A stretch of 64,000 bases of DNA from positions 756,501 through 820,500 of the forward strand of contig NZ_JAUCBS010000013.1 of the NCBI RefSeq assembly GCF_034676705.1, in the 5' to 3' direction. The translations under genes and the position numbers were made by a program. Positions 34,444 through 43,060 of this stretch are shown one piece after another. The stretch's first letter is position 1; each line of letters begins with the position of its first letter. Source of the DNA: Gemmobacter sp. GTDB taxonomy: Bacteria; Pseudomonadota; Alphaproteobacteria; Rhodobacterales; Rhodobacteraceae. Under the pieces are notes generated by a model that worked only from the letters and a program-made list of their open reading frames with translations, did no database searches and was not told the DNA's origin.

Positions 34444-35277
34444 TCACCTTCGCTGGCGCAACAGCACCAGTTCCAGCCGGTTGTTGCGGCTGGCCATCGG
34501 GTCCGGCACGGCGGGCTGGCGGTCGGCATAGCCGCTAACCCTTTGTATCCTCTTGGCTTCGAACCCAGATCTTTGCAACTGCACCCGCGTGGCCTGCGCC
34601 CGTGCCGCCGACAGATCCCAGGCCGGATTTTCGATCAGCGTGATCGGATAGGATTGCACGAATCCCTGCACTGCCAGTTGATTCCCCACCATGGCGAAAC
34701 TGTCGGCCACCACGCGCAGCAGGTCTTTCAGCACCGGCCGCGCGGTATCGGTGCCAGGGTCGAACAGCGGGGAGTCGGGCAGGTCGAACAGTTCGACCAC
34801 CAGCCCCTCGTCGGTCAGCCGGCTGACGACATGGCGCATCAGCCGTTCCATCGTCATGCTTTCGCCGCCAACGGCCTTCAGCGCGGCGTCGATCTCTTGC
34901 AAGGCGCGCTGTTCTGCGGCCGCGGCCGCATCGCCGCTGACCCCCATCGCCTGGCGTTCCTCGGTCGGGTGGGTGGCGCTGGCGCCGGTGCCGGACTGCG
35001 CCAGAACCTGTTCCGAAAACAGGCTTTCACCGCCAAAGGCCCCATCCCCCCCGCCCGAGATCCGGTTCACCGGCACCACCGGATTGAAGTAATCCGCAAT
35101 TCCCTTGCGCTGTTTTTCCGTTGTCGCGTTCAACAGCCACATCAGCAGAAAGAAGGCCATCATTGCGGTCACGAAATCGGCATAGGCAACCTTCCATGCC
35201 CCGCCATGATGTGCGTGTTCGCCCGATACCTTCTTGCGCTTGATGATGACCGGCGCGGCATTGCCTGGCCTGGCCAT
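34444..35277 (-). CDS. motB: Flagellar motor stator protein MotB
   Basis: A 277-residue stator protein. One membrane helix (about 28-48) contains the proton-binding Asp in AYADFVTAMMAFFLLMWLLN. The C-terminal OmpA-like domain shows VQGFVQSYP, LSAARAQATRVQLQ and SRNNRLELVLL, which bind peptidoglycan. ATG at 35277 is preferred; GTG at 35286 sits directly on the AAGG site. It is separated from motA by about 10 kb but heads the same direction as flgE-flgK-flgL-flgI. Confidence 0.94.
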   Translation of the reverse strand: MARPGNAAPVIIKRKKVSGEHAHHGGAWKVAYADFVTAMMAFFLLMWLLNATTEKQRKGIADYFNPVVPVNRISGGGDGAFGGESLFSEQVLAQSGTGASATHPTEERQAMGVSGDAAAAAEQRALQEIDAALKAVGGESMTMERLMRHVVSRLTDEGLVVELFDLPDSPLFDPGTDTARPVLKDLLRVVADSFAMVGNQLAVQGFVQSYPITLIENPAWDLSAARAQATRVQLQRSGFEAKRIQRVSGYADRQPAVPDPMASRNNRLELVLLRQRR

Positions 35278-35326
35278 TCCAATCACCCTTTCGTCTCACC
35301 CGATACCAGTGATGGCACAGGCAGCG

Positions 35327-35341
35327 TTAGGGTGGCCTTAA
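35327..35341. promoter_or_regulatory. CtrA-like box upstream of motB
   Basis: TTAG-GGTGGCC-TTAA, one mismatch from TTAA-N7-TTAA, 50-64 bases before motB in the gap after cmk. A further TTAG follows at 35345. Confidence 0.55.
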
Positions 35342-35352
35342 CAGTTAGAATG

Positions 35353-35952
35353 CTACCTGCTTTCCAGCCGCGCCGCGACCAGGGCCACGGCACGCGCCAC
35401 GGCATCGTCAATGCTCAGATCGGAGGTGTCGATCACCATGGCTTCCTCTGCCGGCCGCAACGGGGCATCGGCGCGGCCCATGTCGCGGGCATCGCGCTCG
35501 CGTACTTCGGCCAGAACCTGCGCGGCATCGCCGCCCAGCTCCATCCAGCGGCGATGGGCGCGCACCTCGGCGCTGGCGGTGACATACAGCTTCACCTCGG
35601 CCTCGGGGCAGATCACCGTGCCGATGTCGCGCCCGTCCAGCACCGCGCCACCATCCCGCCGGGCAAAGCGCCGCTGGAAATCGACCAGCGCGGCCCGCAC
35701 GGCCGGCAGCGCGGCCACCCGGCTGGCGGCCTGCCCGGCCTCCAGGCTGCGCAACCCCTCGGCCTGCAAGTCGACGGGCAGCAGCGCCCGCGCCGCCGCC
35801 TCGGGCTCGGCCCCCGCCGCAACCTTGGCGCCGACTGCGCGATACAGCAGCCCGGTGTCCAGATGGGCAAAGCCGAACCGCGCCGCCACCGCGCGGCTGA
35901 TGGTGCCCTTGCCTGCCGCCGCCGGTCCGTCGATTGCCACGGTAAAGATCAT
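35353..35952 (-). CDS. cmk: Cytidylate kinase
   Basis: A 199-residue CMP/dCMP kinase supplying CDP and dCDP. The P-loop IDGPAAAGKGTISRAVA is at residues 7-23, followed by LDTGLLYRAVG and the substrate-binding block LDGRDIGTVICPEAEVKLYVTA, read in two parts. ATG at 35952 follows CGGAGG; a longer frame to 36021 would include the dispersed repeat. It is a housekeeping gene inserted between the bzt transporter and the flagellar island. Confidence 0.95.
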   Translation of the reverse strand: MIFTVAIDGPAAAGKGTISRAVAARFGFAHLDTGLLYRAVGAKVAAGAEPEAAARALLPVDLQAEGLRSLEAGQAASRVAALPAVRAALVDFQRRFARRDGGAVLDGRDIGTVICPEAEVKLYVTASAEVRAHRRWMELGGDAAQVLAEVRERDARDMGRADAPLRPAEEAMVIDTSDLSIDDAVARAVALVAARLESR

Positions 35953-36016
35953 GCCCGCCTCCGCTGTCCGGGGGCCATAAAACAGAAACGGCAGGTCTTC
36001 GCAAACCCGCCGCCCT

Positions 36017-36037
36017 TTCATCTGTCCATAAATATCC
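36017..36037 (-). repeat. GATATTTG dispersed element, reverse copy
   Basis: TTCATCTGTCC-AT-AAATATCC; the same sequence, except the two central bases, is at 62448-62468, and the reverse complement is at 3056-3080. Here it lies about 65 bases upstream of cmk. Confidence 0.6.
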
Positions 36038-36047
36038 TGCGGGGGAA

Positions 36048-36073
36048 GCCGTCTGGTTCACGAACCAGACGGC
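36048..36073 (-). terminator. Stem-loop terminator after bztD
   Basis: Near-perfect palindrome GCCGTCTGGTTC (36048-36059) and GAACCAGACGGC (36062-36073). It follows the bztABCD operon by about 30 bases. The tract after the stem is TTCCCCC rather than a T-run, so termination strength is uncertain. Confidence 0.6.
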
Positions 36074-36102
36074 GCGGAGGTGCAAAACCCCCGCTTCCGC
36101 GC

Positions 36103-36894
36103 TCAGTGACCGAGGATCTGGCTCAGGAACAGCTTGGTCCGGTCGGACTGCGGGTTGTTGAAGAACTCCTTGGGCGAGTTCTGTTCCACGATCTGCCCCT
36201 GATCCATGAAGATCACCCGGTTCGCCACCGCCTGGGCAAAGCCCATCTCGTGGGTGACGCACAGCATGGTCATCCCCTCCTCTGCCAGCTCGATCATGGT
36301 ATCCAGCACTTCCTTGATCATCTCGGGGTCAAGGGCGCTGGTCGGTTCGTCGAACAGCATGATGCGGGGCTTCATGCACAGGGACCGGGCGATCGCCACC
36401 CGCTGCTGCTGGCCGCCAGACAGCTGGCCAGGGTATTTCAGCGCCTGCTCGGGGATCTTGACCTTGCGCAGATAATGCATCGCGGTTTCCTCGGCCTCTT
36501 TCCGGGGGATCTTGCGAACCCAGATCGGGGCGAGGGTGCAGTTTTCCAGGATCGTCAGATGCGGGAACAGGTTGAAGTGCTGGAACACCATGCCAACCTC
36601 GGACCGCACCTTGTCGATGTTCTTGAGGTCGCTGGTCAGTTCGGTGCCATCCACCACGATCTGGCCGGACTGGTGCTCCTCCAGCCGGTTGATGCAGCGG
36701 ATCAGGGTGGATTTGCCCGACCCCGAGGGGCCGCAGATCACGATCCGCTCGCCGCGATGCACCGTCATGTCGATGTCGCGCAGCACGTGGAACTGCCCAT
36801 ACCACTTGTTCATCTTGGCGATCTGGATCGCGATCTCGTTCGAGACCTTCATCCGGCTGCGGTCGATGCCTTGGTCGATTGCAAGTTCGGTCAT
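36103..36894 (-). CDS. bztD: Glutamate/glutamine/aspartate/asparagine ABC transporter, ATP-binding protein
   Basis: A 263-residue ABC ATPase. Walker A CGPSGSGKSTLIRC, signature LSGGQQQRVAIAR and Walker B MLFDEPTSALDPE are visible, with the switch His in CVTHEMG. It completes the bztABCD operon, homologous to Rhodobacter capsulatus Bzt and rhizobial Aap, importing acidic amino acids and amides. ATG at 36894 is fixed by the gap to bztC; the frame extends upstream through bztC only as a shadow. Confidence 0.95.
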   Translation of the reverse strand: MTELAIDQGIDRSRMKVSNEIAIQIAKMNKWYGQFHVLRDIDMTVHRGERIVICGPSGSGKSTLIRCINRLEEHQSGQIVVDGTELTSDLKNIDKVRSEVGMVFQHFNLFPHLTILENCTLAPIWVRKIPRKEAEETAMHYLRKVKIPEQALKYPGQLSGGQQQRVAIARSLCMKPRIMLFDEPTSALDPEMIKEVLDTMIELAEEGMTMLCVTHEMGFAQAVANRVIFMDQGQIVEQNSPKEFFNNPQSDRTKLFLSQILGH

Positions 36895-36905
36895 GGGAGT
36901 GGTCC

Positions 36906-38207
36906 TTACCGATGGTCCGTTTTCAGCCGGCGTTCCAGATACATGGAATAACGCGACATGCCGAAGCAGAAGATGAAGAAACAGACGCCGATGAACGCGA
37001 ACAGCTCCCAGTAGATGCCGTTCCAGTTGCTGTCGGCGCGGATGGCGTTCGACAGGCCGATCGGGTCCAGCAGCCCGATGAACACCACCAGCGTGGTATC
37101 CTTGAACAGCCCGATGAAGGTGTTGACGATCCCGGGGATCGAGATTTTCAGCGCCTGCGGCATGATGATCAGCCGCTGCGCCTTCCAGTAATCCAGCCCC
37201 AGCGCATCCGCCGCCTCGTACTGCCCGCGGGGCAGGGCGGCCAGGCCACCCCGGATCACCTCGGCCATATAGGCGGCGGCGAACAGCGTCACCATGATGA
37301 TGACCCGCAGGATGATGTCGAAGTTGGTGCCCGGCGGCAGGAAGTAGTTCAGCAGCAGCGAGGCCGTGAACAGCAGGGTGATCAGCGGCACGCCGCGCAC
37401 GAATTCGATGAAGCCCACGCAGATCATCTTGATCAGCGGCATGTCCGACTTGCGCCCCAGCGCCAGCATGATGCCCAAGGGCAGCGACAGGGCAATGCCC
37501 GTCACCCCGATGATGATCGACAGCATGAAGCCACCGAAATCGCGGCTTGGCACCTCGGTGATGCCAAGCGGGATGATCGACTGCACCGTCCGTGCGGCCG
37601 GCACCGCCAGCCAGATCCACCAGACCAGCGCCGCGGCGACGGCGCCGATGGTGATCAGCGTGCTGGTAGTGATCCCGCTCAGCACCCGATAGGCGGCGTA
37701 GCCCACCGCAAAGCCCGCGATCACCGCCAGCGGCAGCCACAGCGAGCCGCCCCACAGCAGCCAGAAGGCGACAAACGGGTAGAGGGCCGAGAACCAGATC
37801 AGCTTGCGCGGGACCGAGGCGAACAGGATCGGCGCAATCGCCACCAGCAGCAGCACCATGGCCAGGATGGGCCGCCAATACAGATCCGGCGGGTAGAACC
37901 CGAACAGCAGCTGGTGCCAACGGTCGCGGATGACCGCCAGGCAGGCGCCGGATTCGCCGGCCAGGATCTGGCGGCATTCGGCCAGGCTGCCGGCATTCCA
38001 GACCGAATTCATCAGCCAGGGCCCGACATGGGCAATGATCCAGAACACGGCCAACACCGCCAGCACGGTCAGGATGATGTTCAGCGTGCTGGAAAACAGG
38101 TTCTCGCGCACCCAGCGCACGGCACCCACCTGACTGCTGGGGGGCGCCTGCTGGGGCAGCATGGTGTCGCGGACGAAGGGAACGGTCTGGGCGTGGGTCT
38201 CGCTCAT
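36906..38207 (-). CDS. bztC: Polar amino-acid ABC transporter permease BztC
   Basis: A 433-residue inner-membrane permease, longer than simple HisM-type permeases because of an N-terminal extension with extra membrane helices, as is known for BztC/AapM. The permease domain contains EFVRGVPLITLLF and the EAA-loop region QYEAADALGLDYWKAQRLIIMPQ, seen in parts. It is one base from bztB and precedes bztD. Confidence 0.95.
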   Translation of the reverse strand: MSETHAQTVPFVRDTMLPQQAPPSSQVGAVRWVRENLFSSTLNIILTVLAVLAVFWIIAHVGPWLMNSVWNAGSLAECRQILAGESGACLAVIRDRWHQLLFGFYPPDLYWRPILAMVLLLVAIAPILFASVPRKLIWFSALYPFVAFWLLWGGSLWLPLAVIAGFAVGYAAYRVLSGITTSTLITIGAVAAALVWWIWLAVPAARTVQSIIPLGITEVPSRDFGGFMLSIIIGVTGIALSLPLGIMLALGRKSDMPLIKMICVGFIEFVRGVPLITLLFTASLLLNYFLPPGTNFDIILRVIIMVTLFAAAYMAEVIRGGLAALPRGQYEAADALGLDYWKAQRLIIMPQALKISIPGIVNTFIGLFKDTTLVVFIGLLDPIGLSNAIRADSNWNGIYWELFAFIGVCFFIFCFGMSRYSMYLERRLKTDHR

Positions 38208-38208
38208 C

Positions 38209-39462
38209 TCAGCGCTCCTTCAGCCGGACAGAGGCGTTGTACCAGTTCATCCCCATCGAGATGACCAGGCTGATCACCAGATAGGTCAGCATCATCAGCA
38301 GCATGCCTTCCAGCTCGCGCCCGGTCTGGTTGATGGTGATGCCGCCCAGGGTGGACCGGATGTCCATGTAGCCCACGGCCAGCGCCAGCGAGGTGTTCTT
38401 GGTGATGTTGAGGTATTGCGAGATCATCGGCGGGATGATCACCCGCAGCGCCTGCGGCAGGATCACCAGCGACATGATGCGCGCCGGGCGCAGGCCCAGG
38501 GCCGCCGCCGCCTCGGTCTGGCCGCGCGAAATCGCCAGGATGCCGGCGCGCACGGTTTCGGCGATGAAGGCGCCGGTATAGACGGTCAGCGCGAACCACA
38601 GCGCGATCAGCGAGTTGCGCAGATAGGTGCCACCGGCAAAGTTGAAGCCCTTCAGCTCGGGCAGGCCCAGGTGGAACCCCAGCGCGAATTTCAGCGCGAC
38701 CAGCGGCACCAGGAAAATCAGGATCGACTTCCACCAGGTCACCGGCCGCACGCCGGTGGCATTCTGCACGGTTTCGGCGTTGCGCAGCAGCCAGCGATGC
38801 ACCAGCAGGCTGGCCACCACCACGGCGATGATCGCCATCAGGTCGTTCGACACCAGGAACACGCCCAGGTCGGTATTGCCCAGCGAGCGGTCGAACAGCG
38901 GTTCCGGTATGTAGATGCCGCGGTTGGTGACGGCGATGGTGCCGAACAGCAGCATGGAACTGGTGGCATTGTCGCCCCGGAACGCGGCGGGGGCAGGCAT
39001 GGATTCCGTCATGATCGCAAAGATCAGCAGGATCCAGATCAGCAGGGGGATGTTGCGGAACGCCTCGACATAGACGGTCATCAGCCGGGCGACCAGCCAG
39101 TTGTTCGACAGCCGCAGCACGCCGGCCAGCACGCCCACGATGGTGGCGGTGATGCAGGCCAGAAAGGCCACCAGCAGCGTGTTCAGCAGCCCGACCAGAA
39201 AGGCGCGGGCATGGGTGCTGTCGCTGCTGTAGTCGATCAGCCGCTGGTTGATGTCATAGCCGGACCGCACGGTCAGGAAGCCGAAGCTGAAATCCTTGCC
39301 AAGCGCGCGCAGGTTTTCCACCGTGTTGTGGATCAGCCACCAGGCGGCGACCACGAATATCACCAGGAAGATGACCTGCAAGGTGATCGAACGATACCGG
39401 GTATCGTAGAGCAACATGCTGAGCCGAAACCCGTCCTTTCGGACGTCGGGCATGGTCGTCAT
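38209..39462 (-). CDS. bztB: Polar amino-acid ABC transporter permease BztB
   Basis: A 417-residue permease that pairs with BztC. Several hydrophobic helices are present; EAFRNIPLLIWILLIFAI and the EAA loop (GQTEAAAALGLRPARIMSLVILPQ, in parts) identify the polar-amino-acid family. The large periplasmic loop is typical of Bzt/Aap permeases. It follows bztA after a gap containing a stem-loop. Confidence 0.95.
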   Translation of the reverse strand: MTTMPDVRKDGFRLSMLLYDTRYRSITLQVIFLVIFVVAAWWLIHNTVENLRALGKDFSFGFLTVRSGYDINQRLIDYSSDSTHARAFLVGLLNTLLVAFLACITATIVGVLAGVLRLSNNWLVARLMTVYVEAFRNIPLLIWILLIFAIMTESMPAPAAFRGDNATSSMLLFGTIAVTNRGIYIPEPLFDRSLGNTDLGVFLVSNDLMAIIAVVVASLLVHRWLLRNAETVQNATGVRPVTWWKSILIFLVPLVALKFALGFHLGLPELKGFNFAGGTYLRNSLIALWFALTVYTGAFIAETVRAGILAISRGQTEAAAALGLRPARIMSLVILPQALRVIIPPMISQYLNITKNTSLALAVGYMDIRSTLGGITINQTGRELEGMLLMMLTYLVISLVISMGMNWYNASVRLKER

Positions 39463-39542
39463 GAATGTACCCCCTGATCCGCCAGGCGCTTTGCACTCTC
39501 CGGTTGGTCCGGGGCGGATTGATTGTCGTCTGCGGTTAAGCG

Positions 39543-39569
39543 GAAGGGGCGCGGTTTGCGCGCCCCTTC
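39543..39569 (-). other. Intercistronic stem-loop between bztA and bztB
   Basis: An 11-bp stem (GAAGGGGCGCG 39543-39553, CGCGCCCCTTC 39559-39569) without T-run, just after bztA. Such elements usually protect the upstream message, so binding protein is made in excess of permease. Confidence 0.65.
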
Positions 39570-39577
39570 AAGTGGTT

Positions 39578-40594
39578 TCAACGGAAGGGCGGGGTGTACA
39601 GCAGGCCGCCCTGGGTCCATTGCGCGTTCAGGCCGCGCGCCAGGCCGATCGGGGTGGCCTCGCCAATGGTCGAGGCGAAGATCTCGCCATAGTTGCCGCC
39701 GGCCTTGATGGCGCGGACCGCCCAGGCGTTGTCCAGGCCCAGCATCTTGCCCAGTTCCCCTTCGACGCCCAGCAGGCGCTTGATCTCGGGGTTCTCGGTG
39801 CTTTTCGCCAGTTCCTCGATGTTGGCCGAGGTGACGCCGAATTCTTCGGCGGCGATCAGGGCGTTCAGCGTCCAGCGGGCGATGTCCGACCACTGTTCGT
39901 CACCCTGGCGCACCAGCGGGCCCAGCGGTTCCTTCGAGATGATCTCGGGCAGGACGATGTGGTTTTCCGCATCGGCAAAGGTCGCGCGGGTGGCGGCCAG
40001 GCCCGAGGCGTCGGTCGTGTACACGTCGCAGGCGCCGGCAAGATACTGCTGCTGCGCTTCGGCGTTGGTTTCGATCGGGACCGGCTCGTACTTCATGTTG
40101 TTGGCCTTGAAGTAGTCGGCCAGGTTCAGTTCGGTCGTGGTGCCGGTCTGGATGCAGACGGTCGCGCCATCCAGCTCCTTGGCCGAGGACACGCCCAGAT
40201 CCTTTTTCACCATGAAGCCCTGGCCGTCATAGTAGTTGACGCCGGCAAAGGTGAACTTCAGGTCGGCATCGCGGCTGTAGGTCCAGGTCGTGTTCCGGGC
40301 CAGAATGTCGATTTCGCCCGAGGCCAGCGCCGAGAAACGGGTCTGGCCGGTGGTGGTGATGAAGTTGACCTTCATCGGGTCGCCCAGCACGGCCGCGGCG
40401 ACCGCGCGGCAGACCGCCACGTCGAAGCCCTGCCAGACGCCATTCGAGTCGGGCGCAGAGAAGCCGTTGACGCCGGTCGAGACGCCGCAGTTCAGCGTTC
40501 CGCGTGCCTTCACATCGTCCAGCGTGGCTGCCGACGCAAAGCCTGCCGCAAGGGCGGTCAGCGAAAGCGTGCCAAGGAAAACGGATTTTTTCAT
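39578..40594 (-). CDS. bztA: Periplasmic polar amino-acid binding protein BztA
   Basis: A 338-residue solute-binding protein with signal peptide (TLSLTALAAGFASA). The SBP_bac_3 domain shows GTLNCGVSTGVNGFSAPDS and FDVAVCRAVAAAVLGD near the N-terminus, and the LARNTTWTYSRD segment typical of Bzt/Aap. It is the first gene of its operon and is followed by a stabilising hairpin. Confidence 0.95.
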   Translation of the reverse strand: MKKSVFLGTLSLTALAAGFASAATLDDVKARGTLNCGVSTGVNGFSAPDSNGVWQGFDVAVCRAVAAAVLGDPMKVNFITTTGQTRFSALASGEIDILARNTTWTYSRDADLKFTFAGVNYYDGQGFMVKKDLGVSSAKELDGATVCIQTGTTTELNLADYFKANNMKYEPVPIETNAEAQQQYLAGACDVYTTDASGLAATRATFADAENHIVLPEIISKEPLGPLVRQGDEQWSDIARWTLNALIAAEEFGVTSANIEELAKSTENPEIKRLLGVEGELGKMLGLDNAWAVRAIKAGGNYGEIFASTIGEATPIGLARGLNAQWTQGGLLYTPPFR

Positions 40595-40701
40595 GCGTAC
40601 CTCTTCCTGAGTTGCCGTCGGATTCCCGACGGATCATTCTTTTTGGATCCCGCAGCGACGCAAGGGCAGGCCCTTCGTGTCCCTCCCACGGGGTATCGGG
40701 G

Positions 40702-40731
40702 ATAGTGCGACGAAGGCCCCCGCGGCGTCAA
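40702..40731 (-). promoter_or_regulatory. Putative sigma-70-type promoter of bztA
   Basis: On the minus strand TTGACG (40726-40731) and CACTAT (40702-40707) are separated by 18 bases, about 100 bases before bztA. The -35 box is good, the -10 box poor. Confidence 0.3.
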
Positions 40732-40828
40732 GGCTCGCGTGGGGGAAGGGTTTGTATTCGCAGAAAGTTCTTGAAGATGAAGGCTTTCCGGGCCGGATCC
40801 TTGCCCGGTGCCCCCTTTCGGCGCAATT

Positions 40829-41569
40829 CTATTGCGCGGGGGATCCGGCCGCCGCGTTAGCGCCATCGCAAAGCGCGAGGAATCGTGCGGCATCGGCCAT
40901 CGCGGCCCGCTTGACGGCCTCGGCCGCCGTCGCCTCGTCGTCGGCGCCCCATTGTTCGGCCTGCCAGTGTTCGTCGATGCGCGAGGCGAGCCAGCCGTCA
41001 TCCACCCCGATGCGGCCGCGCGCCACCGCCAGCCCGATCACCAGCGAACCGGAAATCGCCACCAGATCGTGCAGCGCGGTCAGGCGGAACGGGTCGAACG
41101 CGTGAACTTCGGCCATCAACCGGGCCAGGCTGTCCGGCGCCTGTGCCACCGGCAGCACCCCGGTGCCACAGGCCAGCGGCGCCCCCAGATGCTGCGCCGC
41201 CCAGTCCAGCAACGGATCCCAGCTTGCGGCCTGGCGGGCCACCAGCGGCGCCGGCCCGTCGGCGCGGTAGCACAGCAGGTCGGTCCCGCCATAATCGGCC
41301 AGCATCGCCGCCACCGCATGGAACTGCGGTGTCACCTTGTCGATGGCGGAATTGGCGGCGCGGGTCACCGGCATGGAGGCGGGTTTCACCTCGGCCTCCT
41401 GCGCGTCCCATTCGGCGGCGATGGCGCGGGCCATCGCCTCGGTCGGCACGACCAGCGGCGATTTGGCAGGGGTTTTCACCGGCCGGCCATCCAGACGCAC
41501 GCCCCAGCCGGCGCCGTCACGTTCCACCGCGGCCTGTTTCCAGAACCGCTTCGCCTTCCCCCCGCTCAT
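40829..41569 (-). CDS. ATP12-family F1-ATPase assembly chaperone
   Basis: A 246-residue ATP12 family protein. Mitochondrial Atp12 binds the F1 alpha subunit during assembly, and alphaproteobacteria keep a homologue. Characteristic pieces are RFWKQAAVER, GWGVRLDGRPVKTPAKSPLVVP in part, EWDAQEAEVKPASMPVTR and TDLLCYRAD. ATG at 41569 overlaps the preceding gene by 4 bases; the longer frame would lie inside it. Confidence 0.92.
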   Translation of the reverse strand: MSGGKAKRFWKQAAVERDGAGWGVRLDGRPVKTPAKSPLVVPTEAMARAIAAEWDAQEAEVKPASMPVTRAANSAIDKVTPQFHAVAAMLADYGGTDLLCYRADGPAPLVARQAASWDPLLDWAAQHLGAPLACGTGVLPVAQAPDSLARLMAEVHAFDPFRLTALHDLVAISGSLVIGLAVARGRIGVDDGWLASRIDEHWQAEQWGADDEATAAEAVKRAAMADAARFLALCDGANAAAGSPAQ

Positions 41570-42642
41570 CCCCGGCCCCTCGGCCCGGTCACGCCTGGCC
41601 AGTCCTCCAGGTTGAAGGGATCGGGCGGCACGGAATTCACCTCCCACCCCAGCGTCTTCCAGGTTTTCGCCATATGGTCGGGCAGGGGCGCGGTGAAGGT
41701 CATCATCTTTTTGGTGATGGGATGCTCAAAGCTGAGCAGCCGGGCATGCAGGTGCAGCTTGCGGCTGATCTCTCCGCCCAGTTGCGAGCCCCAGCCGTCG
41801 CCCAGGTTTTCCTGCCCCGACCCGCCATATTTCCCGTCGCCGATGATCGGATGGCCCAGTTCGGCCATATGCGCGCGCAGCTGATGGGTGCGCCCGGTGA
41901 TCGGCGCCAGCCCCACCCAGGACACGCGGGCGCCCAGGATTTCCATCACCGAATAATCGGTATGGGCGCGCTTGGCATCGGGGTAGTCGTTCATCTTGGC
42001 GGGGTGGATGCAGACCATCTTTTCGCCCTCGCCCGCCTTGCCATGGCCCGGCGCCTTCATCAGGGCGAACTTGATCGACCCCATCTTGGGGTTGGGCACG
42101 CCAGCCACCGCCGCCCAATAGATCTTGCGAGTGTTGCGGTGGCGGAACGCCTCGGACAGGGCGCGGGCGACGCGGTCGGTGCGGGCCAGCACCAGCAGGC
42201 CCGACGTGTCCTTGTCCAGCCGGTGGACCAGCTTGGGCTTTTCCTTGTAGCCGAAGGTCAGCGCGGGGGTCAGCCCGTCGACATGGCGGTGGTCCAGCCC
42301 GCTGCCGCCCTGGCTGGGCAGGCCGGCCGGCTTGTTCAGCACGATCAGGTGCTGGTCCATGAAGACCACGCAGTCCTGGATCATCCGCGCATCGTCGGCG
42401 GTGATGCCGTAATCGGTGCGCGGCGGGGGCGGGGCATCGGGCAGCGGCGGCACGCGCACCACCATGCCGGGGGCGATACGGTCGCTGGCCTTGGCCCGCG
42501 CGCCATCCACCCGCACCTGGCCGGTGCGGCACATCTTTTCCACCGCGCCCTGGGTCAGTTGCGCGAACCGCTTCTTCATCCAGCGGTCCAGCCGCTGTTC
42601 GCCTTCGGCCTCGGTCACGGTGACCATCTGAACGCCGCTCAT
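41566..42642 (-). CDS. RluC/RluD-family 23S rRNA pseudouridine synthase
   Basis: A 358-residue protein with an N-terminal S4 RNA-binding domain (QRLDRWMKKRF...GQVRVDG) and a catalytic domain with the active-site Asp in HRLDKDTSGLLVLA. ITGRTHQLRAHMA and HPIIGDGKYGG are also family marks. It modifies uridines of large-subunit rRNA; RluC is the likely type. It overlaps crcB upstream and the ATP12 gene downstream by 4 bases each, forming a compact operon. Confidence 0.92.
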   Translation of the reverse strand: MSGVQMVTVTEAEGEQRLDRWMKKRFAQLTQGAVEKMCRTGQVRVDGARAKASDRIAPGMVVRVPPLPDAPPPPRTDYGITADDARMIQDCVVFMDQHLIVLNKPAGLPSQGGSGLDHRHVDGLTPALTFGYKEKPKLVHRLDKDTSGLLVLARTDRVARALSEAFRHRNTRKIYWAAVAGVPNPKMGSIKFALMKAPGHGKAGEGEKMVCIHPAKMNDYPDAKRAHTDYSVMEILGARVSWVGLAPITGRTHQLRAHMAELGHPIIGDGKYGGSGQENLGDGWGSQLGGEISRKLHLHARLLSFEHPITKKMMTFTAPLPDHMAKTWKTLGWEVNSVPPDPFNLEDWPGVTGPRGRG

Positions 42643-43013
42643 GCCATTCCCCGCATCAGGGCCGCGCCTGCGACCAGTGCCATCACCGACAGCACGACAG
42701 ATGCGGCCACATAGCCGCCCGCCGCCATCGTCTGTCCGTTTTCCCACAGGCGCAGCACATCCAGCGAAAAGGCGGAAAAGGTGGTGAACCCCCCCAGCAC
42801 CCCCGCCATCAGCAGCGGCGCCAGCCGCGTCAGGCCCCGCGCCTCCAGCCAGATCCACAGCACGCCCATCAGGAACGATCCTGCCACATTCACCACCAGC
42901 GTTCCCAGCGGAAAGCCGGGGCCCCAGGCGCGTGCAACGCCGGCCACGGTCAGAAACCGCGCCACGGCGCCGACGGCGCCGCCCAAAGCCACTTGTGAAA
43001 GGGTCCAGATCAT
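42639..43013 (-). CDS. crcB: Fluoride channel CrcB/Fluc
   Basis: A 124-residue, four-helix dual-topology fluoride channel. GGAVGAVARF, VVNVAGSFLMG and VLGGFTTFSAFSLD are the diagnostic motifs; the Phe and Ser/Thr of the last line the pore. It exports toxic fluoride. No fluoride-riboswitch sequence was recognised in its 47-base leader. A predicted fluoroacetate dehalogenase lies 0.8 kb away at 43830, which gives a possible local source of fluoride. Confidence 0.94.
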   Translation of the reverse strand: MIWTLSQVALGGAVGAVARFLTVAGVARAWGPGFPLGTLVVNVAGSFLMGVLWIWLEARGLTRLAPLLMAGVLGGFTTFSAFSLDVLRLWENGQTMAAGGYVAASVVLSVMALVAGAALMRGMA

Positions 43014-43060
43014 CGGCCTTCCTCTGCGGTGCGCGGGCGGGGTTGTCAACCGTGGCAGGC

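Noticed and set aside
40821..40837. GCGCAAT-TCT-ATTGCGC hairpin as a terminator
   Set aside because: It overlaps the stop codon of the ATP12 gene and has no T-run on either strand.
43014..43060. Fluoride riboswitch before crcB
   Set aside because: The 47-base leader lacks the conserved riboswitch sequence and is too short.
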